A stretch of DNA of 64,000 nucleotides from Solea solea (GCF_958295425.1 NC_081154.1:14548938-14612937), one strand, 5' to 3'. Shown: positions 50,901 to 59,579, numbered from the stretch's first letter. Numbers and translations: made by a program. The notes: a model not told the origin generated them from the sequence alone.

Positions 50901-51308
50901 TGCGTGTGTGTGCGTGCGTGTGTGTAAGGAGAAGAGGGGACTAGGGGAGGGGCTTATCAGTCTCTCTCTGTATTATTCCATACAAAACTTTGACGTGTAA
51001 CTCCTCCCACAGTTTTGAGAAAACCCCCACACATGTTATATCAAAACGTGCGTCTTGACCGGGACTTGTGTGCTATGACTATTTCCAAGTGTTTCAAGTA
51101 ACCATGGCGACAAAAATCGCAAAAAACTGCGATATAACTTCCAGATACACATGAATGGGAAACTTTATTTTATTATTAAATAAAGGGTGACTCCACCGAA
51201 AAGTCCTTCCAAGGTGGATTGGATCCAAATAATGTTTCCCAATGACGACACATGCCGCAAGAACTGCAGGCACCCTCGAAATTTCGGCCACGGAATTGCC
51301 ACTCTAGT

Positions 51309-53245
51309 TCTGCTTTTTATTCTCGCGCCCTCCCGTTATTTCGGCACGCTACTCCTCCTGCATCTTTGAGAAACCCCCAACACAAGTTATATCAAAATGT
51401 GCGCCTTGACCGGGAATGGTGTGCTATGACTTTTCTAAGATTTTCATATAACCATTGGGATAATATTTACAAAAAACTGAACAAAAATTAACATTGAAGT
51501 GGATGGGAGACCGAAAAAAACCAAGCCCGCTTTGGAGCATCACAGTGTCGTCATACTTTAACGTAGAAACGTGGTTGGAAGTTTAAACGGGTCACAAGAC
51601 TTGGGACTTTTCTGACCTAAGTCGACATTTTGATACATGTTACGGTTTTTGAACTATCGCAGTTTAAGTTTTGTACTTTTTTTCAAAGCTTTCTGATTTT
51701 ATAATGGGTGTGTGTGTGGTCGTTAGGTGTGAGCTAGAGTGACACACTCTAGCAAGATCCAGCAAAATAATCAGAAAAACTTCTAAACAAACTCTTCTCC
51801 TGCCCACAATTTCCAACCTACAGAGACAATTTTTACATCAAAATGTTGCCATGGTTGTCGTCTAACCCTGTGTGTGTTTGTCATGTTCATATGACTTGTA
51901 GTTTTTCTTAAAATCACCTCAAAGCACAGAGAACTCTGGTCACAGTCTCAATTCACTCCCATGTTAAAATGTCTGCTTTGGAGTTGTGGAAAATCAAGAT
52001 GAGGGTGATTTTAAAACTGTGATTTCTCTGTCAATTCACGCCCGTTTGTCACAAATTTTGAGATGGGAGCTGCTGAAAGCCTCCTGGCGCTCACAAACCA
52101 AAAATTTTATCTCTATCATCAACCGTTCTTGAGATATGACAACTTTAAAACATGCTGTTTTCTCTGTGAGAATGGGAAACAGAGGGAATTGTGAATCTCT
52201 CTCTCTCCCTCTCTCCTGTCACTCCAGCAGTTTGCCCCGCCCCCTCCTCTGCCGGCCCTGATTACACACACCTGCTGACAATTAAGCCATGTGGACTATA
52301 AAAACTCCCTGTTCCCCTGTTTCAGTGCCAGTGTGTTTTCGTCCATGCCTGATCACCCGAGCTCCTCGTCACAGCCACAGAATCCTCGTTTTTGATCCTC
52401 TTGGTGAGCGATGCTTTATTTTGTAAGTTTTCTTATCATAGCCTGTTAGCTGATACCTTAGTAAAGATTTATAGCTTTTGTTTTCCTCCTTGGGAGAGAT
52501 TTTTTGTTTGTTAATTTTCACAGCCTTTTAGGAACTCCAATCACTAGGCTTGTGACTTACCTTTTATTAGTTAGATCCAATCATTTAGATTGCGTTTTGT
52601 TTTTTATCTCATTCTTAGTTGGTTAAGGATCGCCAATCATTAGGATTGTGCTTTTGAGTTAGCTTTTGTTTTGAAGTGTTTAGAGCCGTGTTTTCCTCCG
52701 TTTGGAGAGTTTTCTGTTTAAGTTTTACATGATAACCTTAGTCCGAGTATGTTTCCTCTTCGGAGTGATTTTTTTGTTCCGCGTTTATAGTTCCACAACG
52801 TTTCTCTTGTAGAGCGTTGCGCTCGCAATTTGTTATAGGTTTTCATAGCCACGCTTTTGTTTTTCCTCAGTAAAGAGGATCTGCCTTGAGAATTGTTTAC
52901 GAGTGCCAATAAAGACAATTAAAAGGCCTCTGCGTCTGAGTCCTCTCTGATCCGTCTTGTTATCTCCTCTAAAACTTGGTGTTTTTAAAGGGTGAGTCCA
53001 CCAAAATACCACTCTGTCTAAATGCTTTTAAAGGTTCAATCCACATTTTTAGATTTTATAACGCAGGTGTTCGGGAGGGGGAGGGGGCATCAGGGAGTGG
53101 GAGGGGTTTATGAGTTCTCTTTCAAAGGGTGATTCCACCAAAATACCACTCAATCCTTTACCAGCACAAGTCCTGCACGCGAAGACACATGCCGCAAGAA
53201 CTGCAGGCACACTCGAAATTTCGGCACGGAATTGCGGAAATCTAG
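51309..53245 (+). mobile_element. Divergent right-end array unit, element copy C1 (contains LTR-like segment)
   Basis: It follows the T at 51308, starts TCTGCTTTTTATTCTCG and ends CTAG at 53242-53245. The left ~850 bp is a diverged class A body with the hairpin GCTAGAGTG-ACA-CACTCTAGC. From 52165 the usual GT tract and second internal repeat are replaced by an LTR-like segment. The right end (52970-53245) has GGGTGAGTCCACCAAAATAC, repeated as GGGTGATTCCACC, and a 3' terminus closely related to that of the array: ACACATGCCGCAAGAACTGC, CTGCAGGCAC, CGAAATTTCG, CTAG. A second, nearly identical copy is C2 at 57378-59417. C1 lacks the 5' module. Confidence 0.8.
52165..52962 (+). mobile_element. Solo-LTR-like segment inside C1
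   Basis: The segment begins TGTGAGAATGGGAAACAG and ends near CCGTCTTGTTA. TCTC stands on both sides, a possible 4-bp target duplication. It has a GC-box-like CCCCGCCCCCTCC (about 52236), GATTACACACACCTGCTGAC, a TATA box ACTATAAAAAC at 52295-52305, an AATAAA at 52908-52913 and then GGCCTCTGCGTCTGAGTCC. This order (promoter, transcribed stretch, AATAAA, CTGCGTCTGAGTCC tail) is typical of teleost Gypsy-type LTRs. The terminal TG...CA rule is not met at my right boundary, so the exact end is uncertain. No internal retroviral-type genes are present. Confidence 0.55.
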
Positions 53246-53246
53246 T

Positions 53247-54014
53247 TTTTATGTTGTCTTGCGAACACTATTTTATCTGGCCGACTGCTTCTCTCTGAGC
53301 CTACAAGCCGAGTTCAGCTGCTACACATCACAACAAACATTTGAATGAAAACATGGTGGACACGGTGCAGGTGGAGAGTGAGCAGTTGGTGGCTAAGGAA
53401 AAGAATAAAGAACAAAGAGCAAAGCGACGTGATTTGCAAACCGTGCATGAAAAAGGTTACGACAAAAGGTGGAAACACTACAAATCTCATCAGCCACCTG
53501 CAGCAGAACACCGACTGCTGTATGAAGAGAGTGTGAAACTACATGGTGCTGCTGTGGCCAAGGGCTCGCAGTCACAGCCTGTCTCTCTCCCTGCCGGTGA
53601 GGCCTGCACTACTGTGTACATATTTTTGTTTTTTTTTGCAGAGGTATGCCTGCCTATTACATCAGAATATAGGCTTATGTGTGTATGTTTTTGTTTTCAT
53701 TTTTTGTTATTTGCACAATTATGCCTATAAGTGTAGGCTATTTGCACAGATTTTCTTTGTTTCCATAATATGTTACATGTTTCAAACAGGCAACACTATT
53801 GTTTATACCTGTTGTTATATGCACAGCTGTGCTTTGTTGAGCGAAAAAAACACAAAACTAAACCCAAATAAACGGTTGATGGTGATTAATTCTGGCGTGG
53901 AGTTAAAACTACACACTTTACATGTTTTGTTGAAAATATAGTTATAATGTCGTATAACGCCATTCGAACAAAAAATATCGAGATATGACTTTTGGTCCAT
54001 ATTGCCCAGCCCTA
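53247..54014 (+). pseudogene. hAT transposon remnant with broken BED zinc finger
   Basis: Starting at the ATG at 53353 the frame reads MVDTVQVESEQLVAKEK. After a frame change near 53415-53425 the neighbouring frame continues with VICKPCMKK and TTKGGNTTNLISHL (53429-53515). C-x2-C followed by a GGNTxNLxxHL stretch is the N-terminal BED zinc finger of hAT transposases. The rest of the transposase is missing. The end CATATTGCCCAGCCCTA at 53998-54014 looks like a hAT terminal inverted repeat, read inward as TAGGGCTGGGCAATAT. The matching left end is absent; the left side abuts element C1. The 129-aa frame at 53341-53730 is a shifted reading of this relic. Confidence 0.6.
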
Positions 54015-54149
54015 CTCTCATCCAAGAGGCTTCTACAGTTCTGACTATCTAGTCAAGTCAAGTCGAGTGGGAAGAACCAGCTATTTAACCTCTGAGGCTG
54101 ACACCGGTCTCGAGAGTCGTTAAGTTGGACAGGTCATTCACGATGGTGA

Positions 54150-54400
54150 AACCAAACAGCCACTGCATAAACACATGTCACAGCACCAGAAGAGGCAGCT
54201 CACCTGGACAGGACTCAGCTGTCCACCTACATCTGAAGGACAAGGGTCACTCTTTTGAGGACGTTCACTTTCTGGCCCGGGAAGACCGATGGTTTGAAAG
54301 TGGAGAGAAGGAAGCCATCTCTGTTCACCTGGAGAAACCATCACTCGACAGAGGAGGTGGACGAAGACACCATCCATCCCCCCCATCTATCCCCACTTTT
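54150..54400 (+). pseudogene. Retroelement fragment, C-terminal tail of a GIY-YIG-endonuclease type
   Basis: The frame beginning at 54125 contains SAVHLHLKDKGHSFEDVHFL (about 54212-54271), REDRWFESGEKEAISVHLEK and PSLDRGGGRRHH. I remember this series (HLKDKGHSFED, REDRWFERGVKEAI, PSLNRGGGLRHHLSPTYN) as the end of teleost retroelement proteins with a GIY-YIG nuclease; the class (Penelope-like or another) is not certain. The usual C-terminus is lost after HHPSPPS. No reverse transcriptase part is nearby. Confidence 0.55.
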
Positions 54401-54452
54401 ACTCAGCTCATAGCAGAGGTGAGTCAGATGAGTTTCACAATGGAGTAAAACC

Positions 54453-55050
54453 TTCAGATTTTGTTTGTTTCAGAGAGTGAACTAGAATGTCCACCAAACA
54501 AGGAGCAGTGATATGTTTACAGAACCAACCTTTTTATTTACAAATGCTTGTTTTTCTTGCTCTTGGAACTATGAGGCCAATAATAATCATCATTTGTTGC
54601 AGTGAAAATTGAGTACTGTATACAATTTGTCTTCCATTTCCAAGTGAAGTTTACTTGTAGAGGCAAGACTTTTTGTTAAAGCTTTCTGGAAACCTGCGTT
54701 GGTTCAAACCGAGTTTTTGCCAGCTTTGCGTTAACTAGCATAAGTATTGGCTTCTAAATGGCAATGTTGTTCATCTAGTAAAAAAAAGAAATGTGAAAGA
54801 AAAAAACACATTTCATGGCCCAAATCAGAGTTGTGACTTTGCCTGAACACTTTAACAATTTGTCTAAGGAACCGTTCTGTTATTTTATTTCCATTTTGCA
54901 TTTTTATGCATTTGATTGTGCAAAATTAATTAATTCTGGGTTAGGATCTGGTAGATGTTGCCACACTGACCTGTGCAACTGATAAAAGAACACCATGCAG
55001 CACATCTGCCAGTGAATGAATAATCCACTGCCTTTGTCCTAATAAAGATG
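54453..55050 (+). pseudogene. Degenerate tandem copy of the three-finger gene (exons 2-3)
   Basis: From AAAACCTTCAGATTTTG onward this stretch parallels the intact gene 1.05 kb downstream: intron 1 (TTTCAGAGAGTGAAC, GTTTACAGAACCAACCTTTT, GTACTGTATACAATTTGTC), exon 2 (about 54645-54740), intron 2 (TAAGTATTGGCTTCT, TTGCCTGAACACTTTAACAA), exon 3 with CTGTGCAACTGA (ends 54982), and AATAAA at 55041-55046. Exon 2 has lost bases and a frame, the donor GTAAGT after exon 2 now reads CATAAGT, and exon 3 has lost cysteine codons and most of its first half. Exon 1 is missing and replaced by the retroelement fragment. It cannot encode a three-finger protein. Confidence 0.8.
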
Positions 55051-55254
55051 ATTCATTTGAAACCACAGTCCATGGGATGCTAACTTTGTATTTCCCCACT
55101 TCAACTCAGCAGGTAGAAGCAGTGATACATTTGTTCTTTTTACTCTTGAATAAACAGAAACATCTGGGTGATCAAAGGTGAGTCAGTTGTGAAACGGTGT
55201 GTTTCCCTAAGGTAATGAAACATGGGATTTGCATCAATTGTGCAACAAACACCA

Positions 55255-55327
55255 GATAAATAAGAGAATCCTGCAAAGTGGCAGCAAACATTTGAGGCAT
55301 CACAACTCAAGAGGGATAATCAACCAG
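55255..55327 (+). promoter_or_regulatory. Putative core promoter and 5' UTR exon of the three-finger gene
   Basis: GATAAATAAG at 55255-55264 can act as a TATA-like box. About 30 bp further a transcript could start, and its first exon would end at CAACCAG (55327) before the donor GTGAGATATG. The next acceptor is CTTCACACATAG (to 55435), which places 29 bp of 5' UTR before the ATG at 55465. This is predicted from splice-site shape only. Confidence 0.4.
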
Positions 55328-55464
55328 GTGAGATATGTTTGATTTCTTTTCTGACAGTGTGTATAATGAAAGCAAAGCTCTAATATGTGTTCAACACTGC
55401 AGAGTTTGATGTTGTCTTACTTTCTTCACACATAGACTGGTGTTAAGAGACGTGACTTGACAAC

Positions 55465-56021
55465 ATGAAGACTGTGATCGTGGCCCTTTTGGTAGTGCTG
55501 GTCGTCAGCCACAGTGAGTAAACCTTCACATTGACTTTGTTTCAGAGAGTGAACTCGATTTGTTCACCAAACAAGACAGCTGTGATGTGTTTACAGAACC
55601 AACCTTTTTATTTAGTTACAAATGGCAAATAATAATCTTTTGTTGCAGTGAAAATTCAGTACTGTATACAATTTGTCTTCCATCTCCAGGTGAAGCTTTA
55701 ACGTGTAACTGTGGAGGCAGGACTAGTTGTCCAAGCTCTGGAACACAAACCTGCTCTGGTTCAAACAAAGTCTGTATCAACTTTCGGTTTGCTAACGCCA
55801 GTAAGTATTGGCTTCTCAATGGCAGCATTGTTAACAAAAAAATCATGACTTTGCCTGAACACTTGAACAAGTTGTCTAAGGAACCATTCTGTCATTTTTT
55901 CTTCCACATCGTCACAGATCTTGGCTACTTCAGGAGTTGCTACGGTGCATCTGATTGTTCAAGATTGGTTAGTTCTGATGTAGGATCTGGTAGATGCTGC
56001 AGCAGAGACCTGTGCAACTGA
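55465..56021 (+). CDS. Secreted three-finger (Ly6/uPAR-type) protein, 87 aa, three coding exons
   Basis: Coding exons are 55465-55513, 55690-55800 and 55918-56021, joined at GTGAGT/CTCCAG and GTAAGT/GTCACAG sites; both introns are phase 1. The protein has a signal peptide (MKTVIVALLVVLVVSHS) and about 70 mature residues with ten cysteines (22, 24, 30, 38, 45, 61, 67, 80, 81, 86). It ends in CCSRDLCN, the classic end of the three-finger fold. There is no hydrophobic tail after the last Asn, so it is probably secreted and not GPI-anchored. Members of this family bind receptors or act in immunity, reproduction or as inhibitors; the ligand here is unknown. The exon layout (signal exon, then two domain exons) is normal for Ly6 genes. 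AATAAA follows at 56096-56101. A dead copy lies just upstream, so the locus arose by tandem duplication. Confidence 0.8.
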
Positions 56022-56095
56022 TAAATGAACGCCATGCAGCACATCTGCTAATGAATGAATAATCCACTGCCATGCAGTGTTTACTGTAATGTCCT

Positions 56096-56101
56096 AATAA
56101 A
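56096..56101 (+). terminator. Polyadenylation signal of the three-finger gene
   Basis: AATAAA lies 75 bp after the stop codon. The dead copy has its AATAAA in the same relative place, after TTTGTCCT in place of GTAATGTCCT. Confidence 0.7.
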
Positions 56102-57377
56102 GTTTATTCATTTCAAACATTTGTCCACATGCAATATTTTTCTTTTGAACTACATTCAATTGTTGTCACAAATGAGAATTACATTTATGACACTTTCAAG
56201 GTAAAAATGTGTTAAAAAAAAAAATATTTCTTGCCCTTCCCTTCCAATTGTGTTGAAGAACCTATGTAGCTTTCAGTGAGCATCCATTTTTTTTTTTGTC
56301 CATCTTGGGCTAAAAACATAGTGGTCCAAAATGACAGCCTCAGTAGTGCTGACACAGCTCCTTATATGAATATAAATGGCTCATTCTGGGCTAATGAAAA
56401 TCACCAAATAATACAATCAGGTGAGATATATTAATAATAATATAGTTAATAATAATATTAACTGAGCACTGTACATAGAGATGATTCATATTTTGGAGGA
56501 GGGTAAAACAGAATGCAACATTTTCATCCATTCAACCACTATTTTGTTTTTTAATCATAGATTGTGTTGCCATCTTGTGGCCATGTACGATACACCACAT
56601 ATCACACCTGTACCTTGCCAACTTCATCCTCGTCTCACTCACTCTGCCTAATGATTGTGATATAGTGATATCGTGATTATGACACATTTGTCCTATTTAA
56701 CAAGATATGAACTTCTTTTTTATTCACAGAGTGAGAGAGAGTAAACTATGCAAATGCAAATATTTTACACAAACTGAATAGTCAATTGTTTTCTCATATA
56801 ATGCTTACATAAAAATATTATTGTATATATACAGTATATACACACCTATATAATATATATGTATATATATATATATATATACATATATACAGTACATATA
56901 ATGTACAAAAGTACAAAAAGTAAAAAAGTTCAGTACAAAAGTCAGAATTTAAATTTCAGTTTGTGAGGTCATTTCACAATTTATATAGAGTTGGATCTCA
57001 TTACAAAAGCATGTAAATATGGGTGGGGTCTGAATAAATGTTGCCTTGTGGATGAGAGATTTGGTCAAAATAACATTCATCATTAGGTCCAGTTTTGTGT
57101 CCTCTATTATTACACCAAAATAAGGTAATTGTTATTTATAGTAGTAACAACTTCAAGCCTGTATTTTTCATTTAACCATTCCATAAAGTGTTTACAGAAC
57201 AATTGAGTATGAGAGCACAAGATGAAGAGATGTTCTGTTGTTTCAATAAAGCAATTTTTACCCCAAAAATCCAAAATCCAAATCTTACAAATTCACTGGA
57301 AGGATATTGTTCTGTTTGGATTTATTTTGTTTTTGTGGAACTGAATCTGTTTTTTGTAGGTCAAATAAGTTCATAAT
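56102..57377. other. AT-rich spacer between the three-finger gene and element C2
   Basis: No gene is visible. A poly-A stretch lies near 56213-56226 and a TATATA microsatellite at 56822-56905. The part 57010-57365 has a uniform look, like an old transposon relic (ORF of 62 codons at 57188-57376 without known motif), but I cannot name it. Confidence 0.5.
56822..56905. repeat. (TA)n-rich microsatellite
   Basis: Runs of TATATATA interrupted by CAGTATATACACACC and CATATATACAG. Confidence 0.85.
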
Positions 57378-57391
57378 TAGTGCCTGCAGCT

Positions 57392-57439
57392 GCAAGGCAT
57401 TCTAGTGAGAACCCTAGGGTTCTCACTAGAATGCCTTGC
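57392..57439. repeat. Perfect 48 bp palindrome in the C2 5' module
   Basis: The left arm begins GCAAGGCATTCTAG and runs through GTGAGAACCCT to 57415; the right arm 57416-57439 is its exact reverse complement (AGGGTTCTCAC, TAGAATGCCTTGC), 24 bp each with no loop. In the array the same place holds degraded versions, mostly one or two mismatches per arm (for example TACTAGTCAGAA opposite TTCTCACTAGAA). Confidence 0.9.
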
Positions 57440-58330
57440 GCTGCAAGGCATCTCTTGTAATCGTGCGCGTTTATTCTGCTTTTTATTCTCGCGCCCTCCC
57501 GTTATTTCGGCACGCTACTCCTCCTGCATCTTTGAGAAACCCCCAACACAAGTTATATCAAAATGTGCGCCTTGACCGGGAATGGTGTGCTATGACTTTT
57601 CTAAGATTTTCATATAACCATTGGGATAATATTTACAAAAAACTGAACAAAAATTAACATTGAAGTGGATGGGAGACCGAAAAAAACCAAGCCCGCTTTG
57701 GAGCATCACAGTGTCGTCATACTTTAACGTAGAAACGTGGTTGGAAGTTTAAACGGGTCACAAGACTTGGGACTTTTCTGACCTAAGTCGACATTTTGAT
57801 ACATGTTACGGTTTTTGAACTATCGCAGTTTAAGTTTTGTACTTTTTTTCAAAGCTTTCTGATTTTATAATGGGTGTGTGTGTGGTCGTTAGGTGTGAGC
57901 TAGAGTGACACACTCTAGCAAGATCCAGCAAAATAATCAGAAAAACTTCTAAACAAACTCTTCTCCTGCCCACAATTTCCAACCTACAGAGACAATTTTT
58001 ACATCAAAATGTTGCCATGGTTGTCGTCTAACCCTGTGTGTGTTTGTCATGTTCATATGACTTGTAGTTTTTCTTAAAATCACCTCAAAGCACAGAGAAC
58101 TCTGGTCACAGTCTCAATTCACTCCCATGTTAAAATGTCTGCTTTGGAGTTGTGGAAAATCAAGATGAGGGTGATTTTAAAACTGTGATTTCTCTGTCAA
58201 TTCACGCCCGTTTGTCACAAATTTTGAGATGGGAGCTGCTGAAAGCCTCCTGGCGCTCACAAACCAAAAATTTTATCTCTATCATCAACCGTTCTTGAGA
58301 TATGACAACTTTAAAACATGCTGTTTTCTC

Positions 58331-59131
58331 TGTGAGAATGGGAAACAGAGGGGATTGTGAATCTCTCTCTCTCCCTCTCTCCTGTCACTCCAGCAGTTTG
58401 CCCCGCCCCCTCCTCTGCCGGCCCTGATTACACACACCTGCTGACAATTAAGCCATGTGGACTATAAAAACTCCCTGTTCCCCTGTTTCAGTGCCAGTGT
58501 GTTTTCGTCCATGCCTGATCACCATAGCGCCTCGTCACAGCCCCAGAATCCTCAAGTTTTTGATCCTCTTGGTGAGCGATGCTTTATTTTGTAAGTTTTC
58601 TTATCATAGCCTGTTAGCTGATACCTTAGTTAAGATTTATAGCTTTTGTTTTCCTCCTTGGGAGAGATTTTTTGTTTGTTAATTTTCACAGCCTTTTAGG
58701 AACTCCCATCTCTAGGCTTGTGACTTACCTTTTATTAGTTAGATCCAATCATTTAGATTGCGTTTTGTTTTTTATCTCATTCTTAGTTGGTTAAGGATCG
58801 CCAATCATTAGGATTGTGATTTTGAGTTAGCTTTTGTTTTGAAGTGTTTAGAGCCGTGTTTTCCTCCGTTTGGAGAGTTTTCTGTTTAAGTTTTACATGA
58901 TAACCTTAGTCCGAGTATGTTTCCTCTTCGGAGTGATTTTTTTTGTTCCGCGTTTATAGTTCCACAACGTTTCTCTTGTAGAGCGTTGCGCTCGCAATTT
59001 GTTATAGGTTTTCATAGCCACGCTTTTGTTTTTCCTCAGTAAAGAGGACCTGCCTTGAGAATTGTTTACGAGTGCCAATAAAGACAATTAAAAGGCCTCT
59101 GCGTCTGAGTCCTCTCTGATCCGTCTTGTTA
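58331..59131 (+). mobile_element. Solo-LTR-like segment inside C2
   Basis: Same segment as in C1, with the same TCTC on both sides, the TATA box at about 58460-58468 and AATAAA followed by GGCCTCTGCGTCTGAGTCC. Both C copies therefore inherited one insertion event; it did not insert twice. Confidence 0.55.
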
Positions 59132-59496
59132 TCTCCTCTAAAACTTGGTGTTTTTAAAGGGTGAGTCCACCAAAATACCACTCTGTCTAAATGCTTTTAA
59201 AGGTTCAATCCACATTTTTAGATTTTATAACGCAGGTGTTCGGAAGGGGGAGGGGGCATCAGGGAGTGGGAGGGGTTTATGAGTTATTCTCTTTCAAAGG
59301 GTGATTCCACCAAAATACCACTCAATCCTTTACCAGCACAAGTCCTGCACGCGAAGACACATGCCGCAAGAACTGCAGGCACACTCGAAATTTCGGCACG
59401 GAATTGCGGAAATCTAGTGTTATTCTGTTAGACTGAGCAGGCCAGGGTGTAAATCATTTGTGAACAGTGGCAGCGAGTAAGACTCTCGGCTCATTT

Positions 59497-59524
59497 GATT
59501 GGTTCCTACTTTGTGTCACATGAC
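59497..59524 (+). promoter_or_regulatory. rab5c: Putative rab5c promoter elements
   Basis: GATTGGT (inverted CCAAT box, 59497-59503) and GTCACATGAC (59515-59524, an E-box close to the lysosomal CLEAR/M-box type) lie 160-190 bp before the end of the predicted first exon. There is no TATA box in the expected place, which suits a housekeeping gene. The only support is motif shape and position. Confidence 0.35.
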
Positions 59525-59579
59525 AGACGAATCCAGGAAGTGCTCTTGTCACACAAAGCGGAAGCACAATTTTTTAACT

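Larger units (their letters stand above)
5456..53245 (+). repeat. Large head-to-tail array of HINE-like (Helentron-type, nonautonomous) monomers
   Basis: GAATTGCCACTCTAG marks every monomer end, followed by one T. That T lies at 5602, 7140, 9888, 11307, 12621, 14027, 15127, 16259, 17352, 18779, 20107, 21214, 22319, 23821, 25129, 26237, 27545, 28966, 30073, 31488, 32933, 34339, 35750, 37166, 38273, 39699, 40808, 41915, 43246, 44956, 46252, 47354, 48874, 50194 and 51308. This gives 34 complete monomers, all in one orientation. Three starts follow the T: TAGTGCC/TAGGTGCC (a ~99 bp module, 14 units), TCTGCTT/TCCGCTT with no module (7 units), and GTTAACTTGTAATC (13 units, mostly ~1.1 kb). No long ORF exists; conserved short ORFs follow from DNA similarity. 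Ends, inverted repeats and T|T flanks fit Helentron-type elements (see C2). A satellite born from such an element is the main alternative; the two are not exclusive. Confidence 0.85.
57378..59417 (+). mobile_element. Isolated HINE-like element copy C2 with complete 5' and 3' ends
   Basis: The element starts TAGTGCCTGCAG (57378) and ends ATCTAG (59417), with a T on each side (57377, 59418), as expected for T|T insertion. GTGCCTGCAG at 57380-57389 is the exact inverse of CTGCAGGCAC at 59373-59382. The 3' copy lies inside the end and is followed by the palindrome CGAAATTTCG at 59386-59395. Asymmetric inverted repeats plus a 3' hairpin are features reported for Helentrons and HINEs. The 5' module (57378-57474) holds a perfect 48 bp palindrome. 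From 57475 on it matches C1 almost base for base; a few differences are GAGGGGATTG against GAGGGAATTG and one 3-bp difference near 59284. It encodes nothing recognisable, so it would need proteins from elsewhere. Confidence 0.75.

Noticed and set aside
5605..51491. Many ORFs of 60-140 codons recurring in each monomer, such as the minus-strand frames starting MAEISRVPAVLAACVV
   Set aside because: They repeat because the DNA repeats. They start and stop at variable places, lie on both strands over the same bases, and show no known domain.
5456..53245. Array as rDNA, 5S, snRNA or histone repeat
   Set aside because: No rRNA, snRNA, tRNA box or histone coding sequence is visible in the monomer.
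53341..53730. 129-codon ORF as an independent gene
   Set aside because: Its first part is the start of a hAT transposase in one frame; after that it is the wrong frame of the BED finger and then an AT-rich tail.
55560..56021. 153-codon continuous ORF over the three-finger gene
   Set aside because: It reads through both introns. The spliced form has a signal peptide and a complete ten-cysteine domain, which the read-through form has not.
58455..58682. 75-codon ORF in element C2
   Set aside because: It lies in the transcribed part of the LTR-like segment; the same place in C1 does not keep this frame, and no motif is seen.
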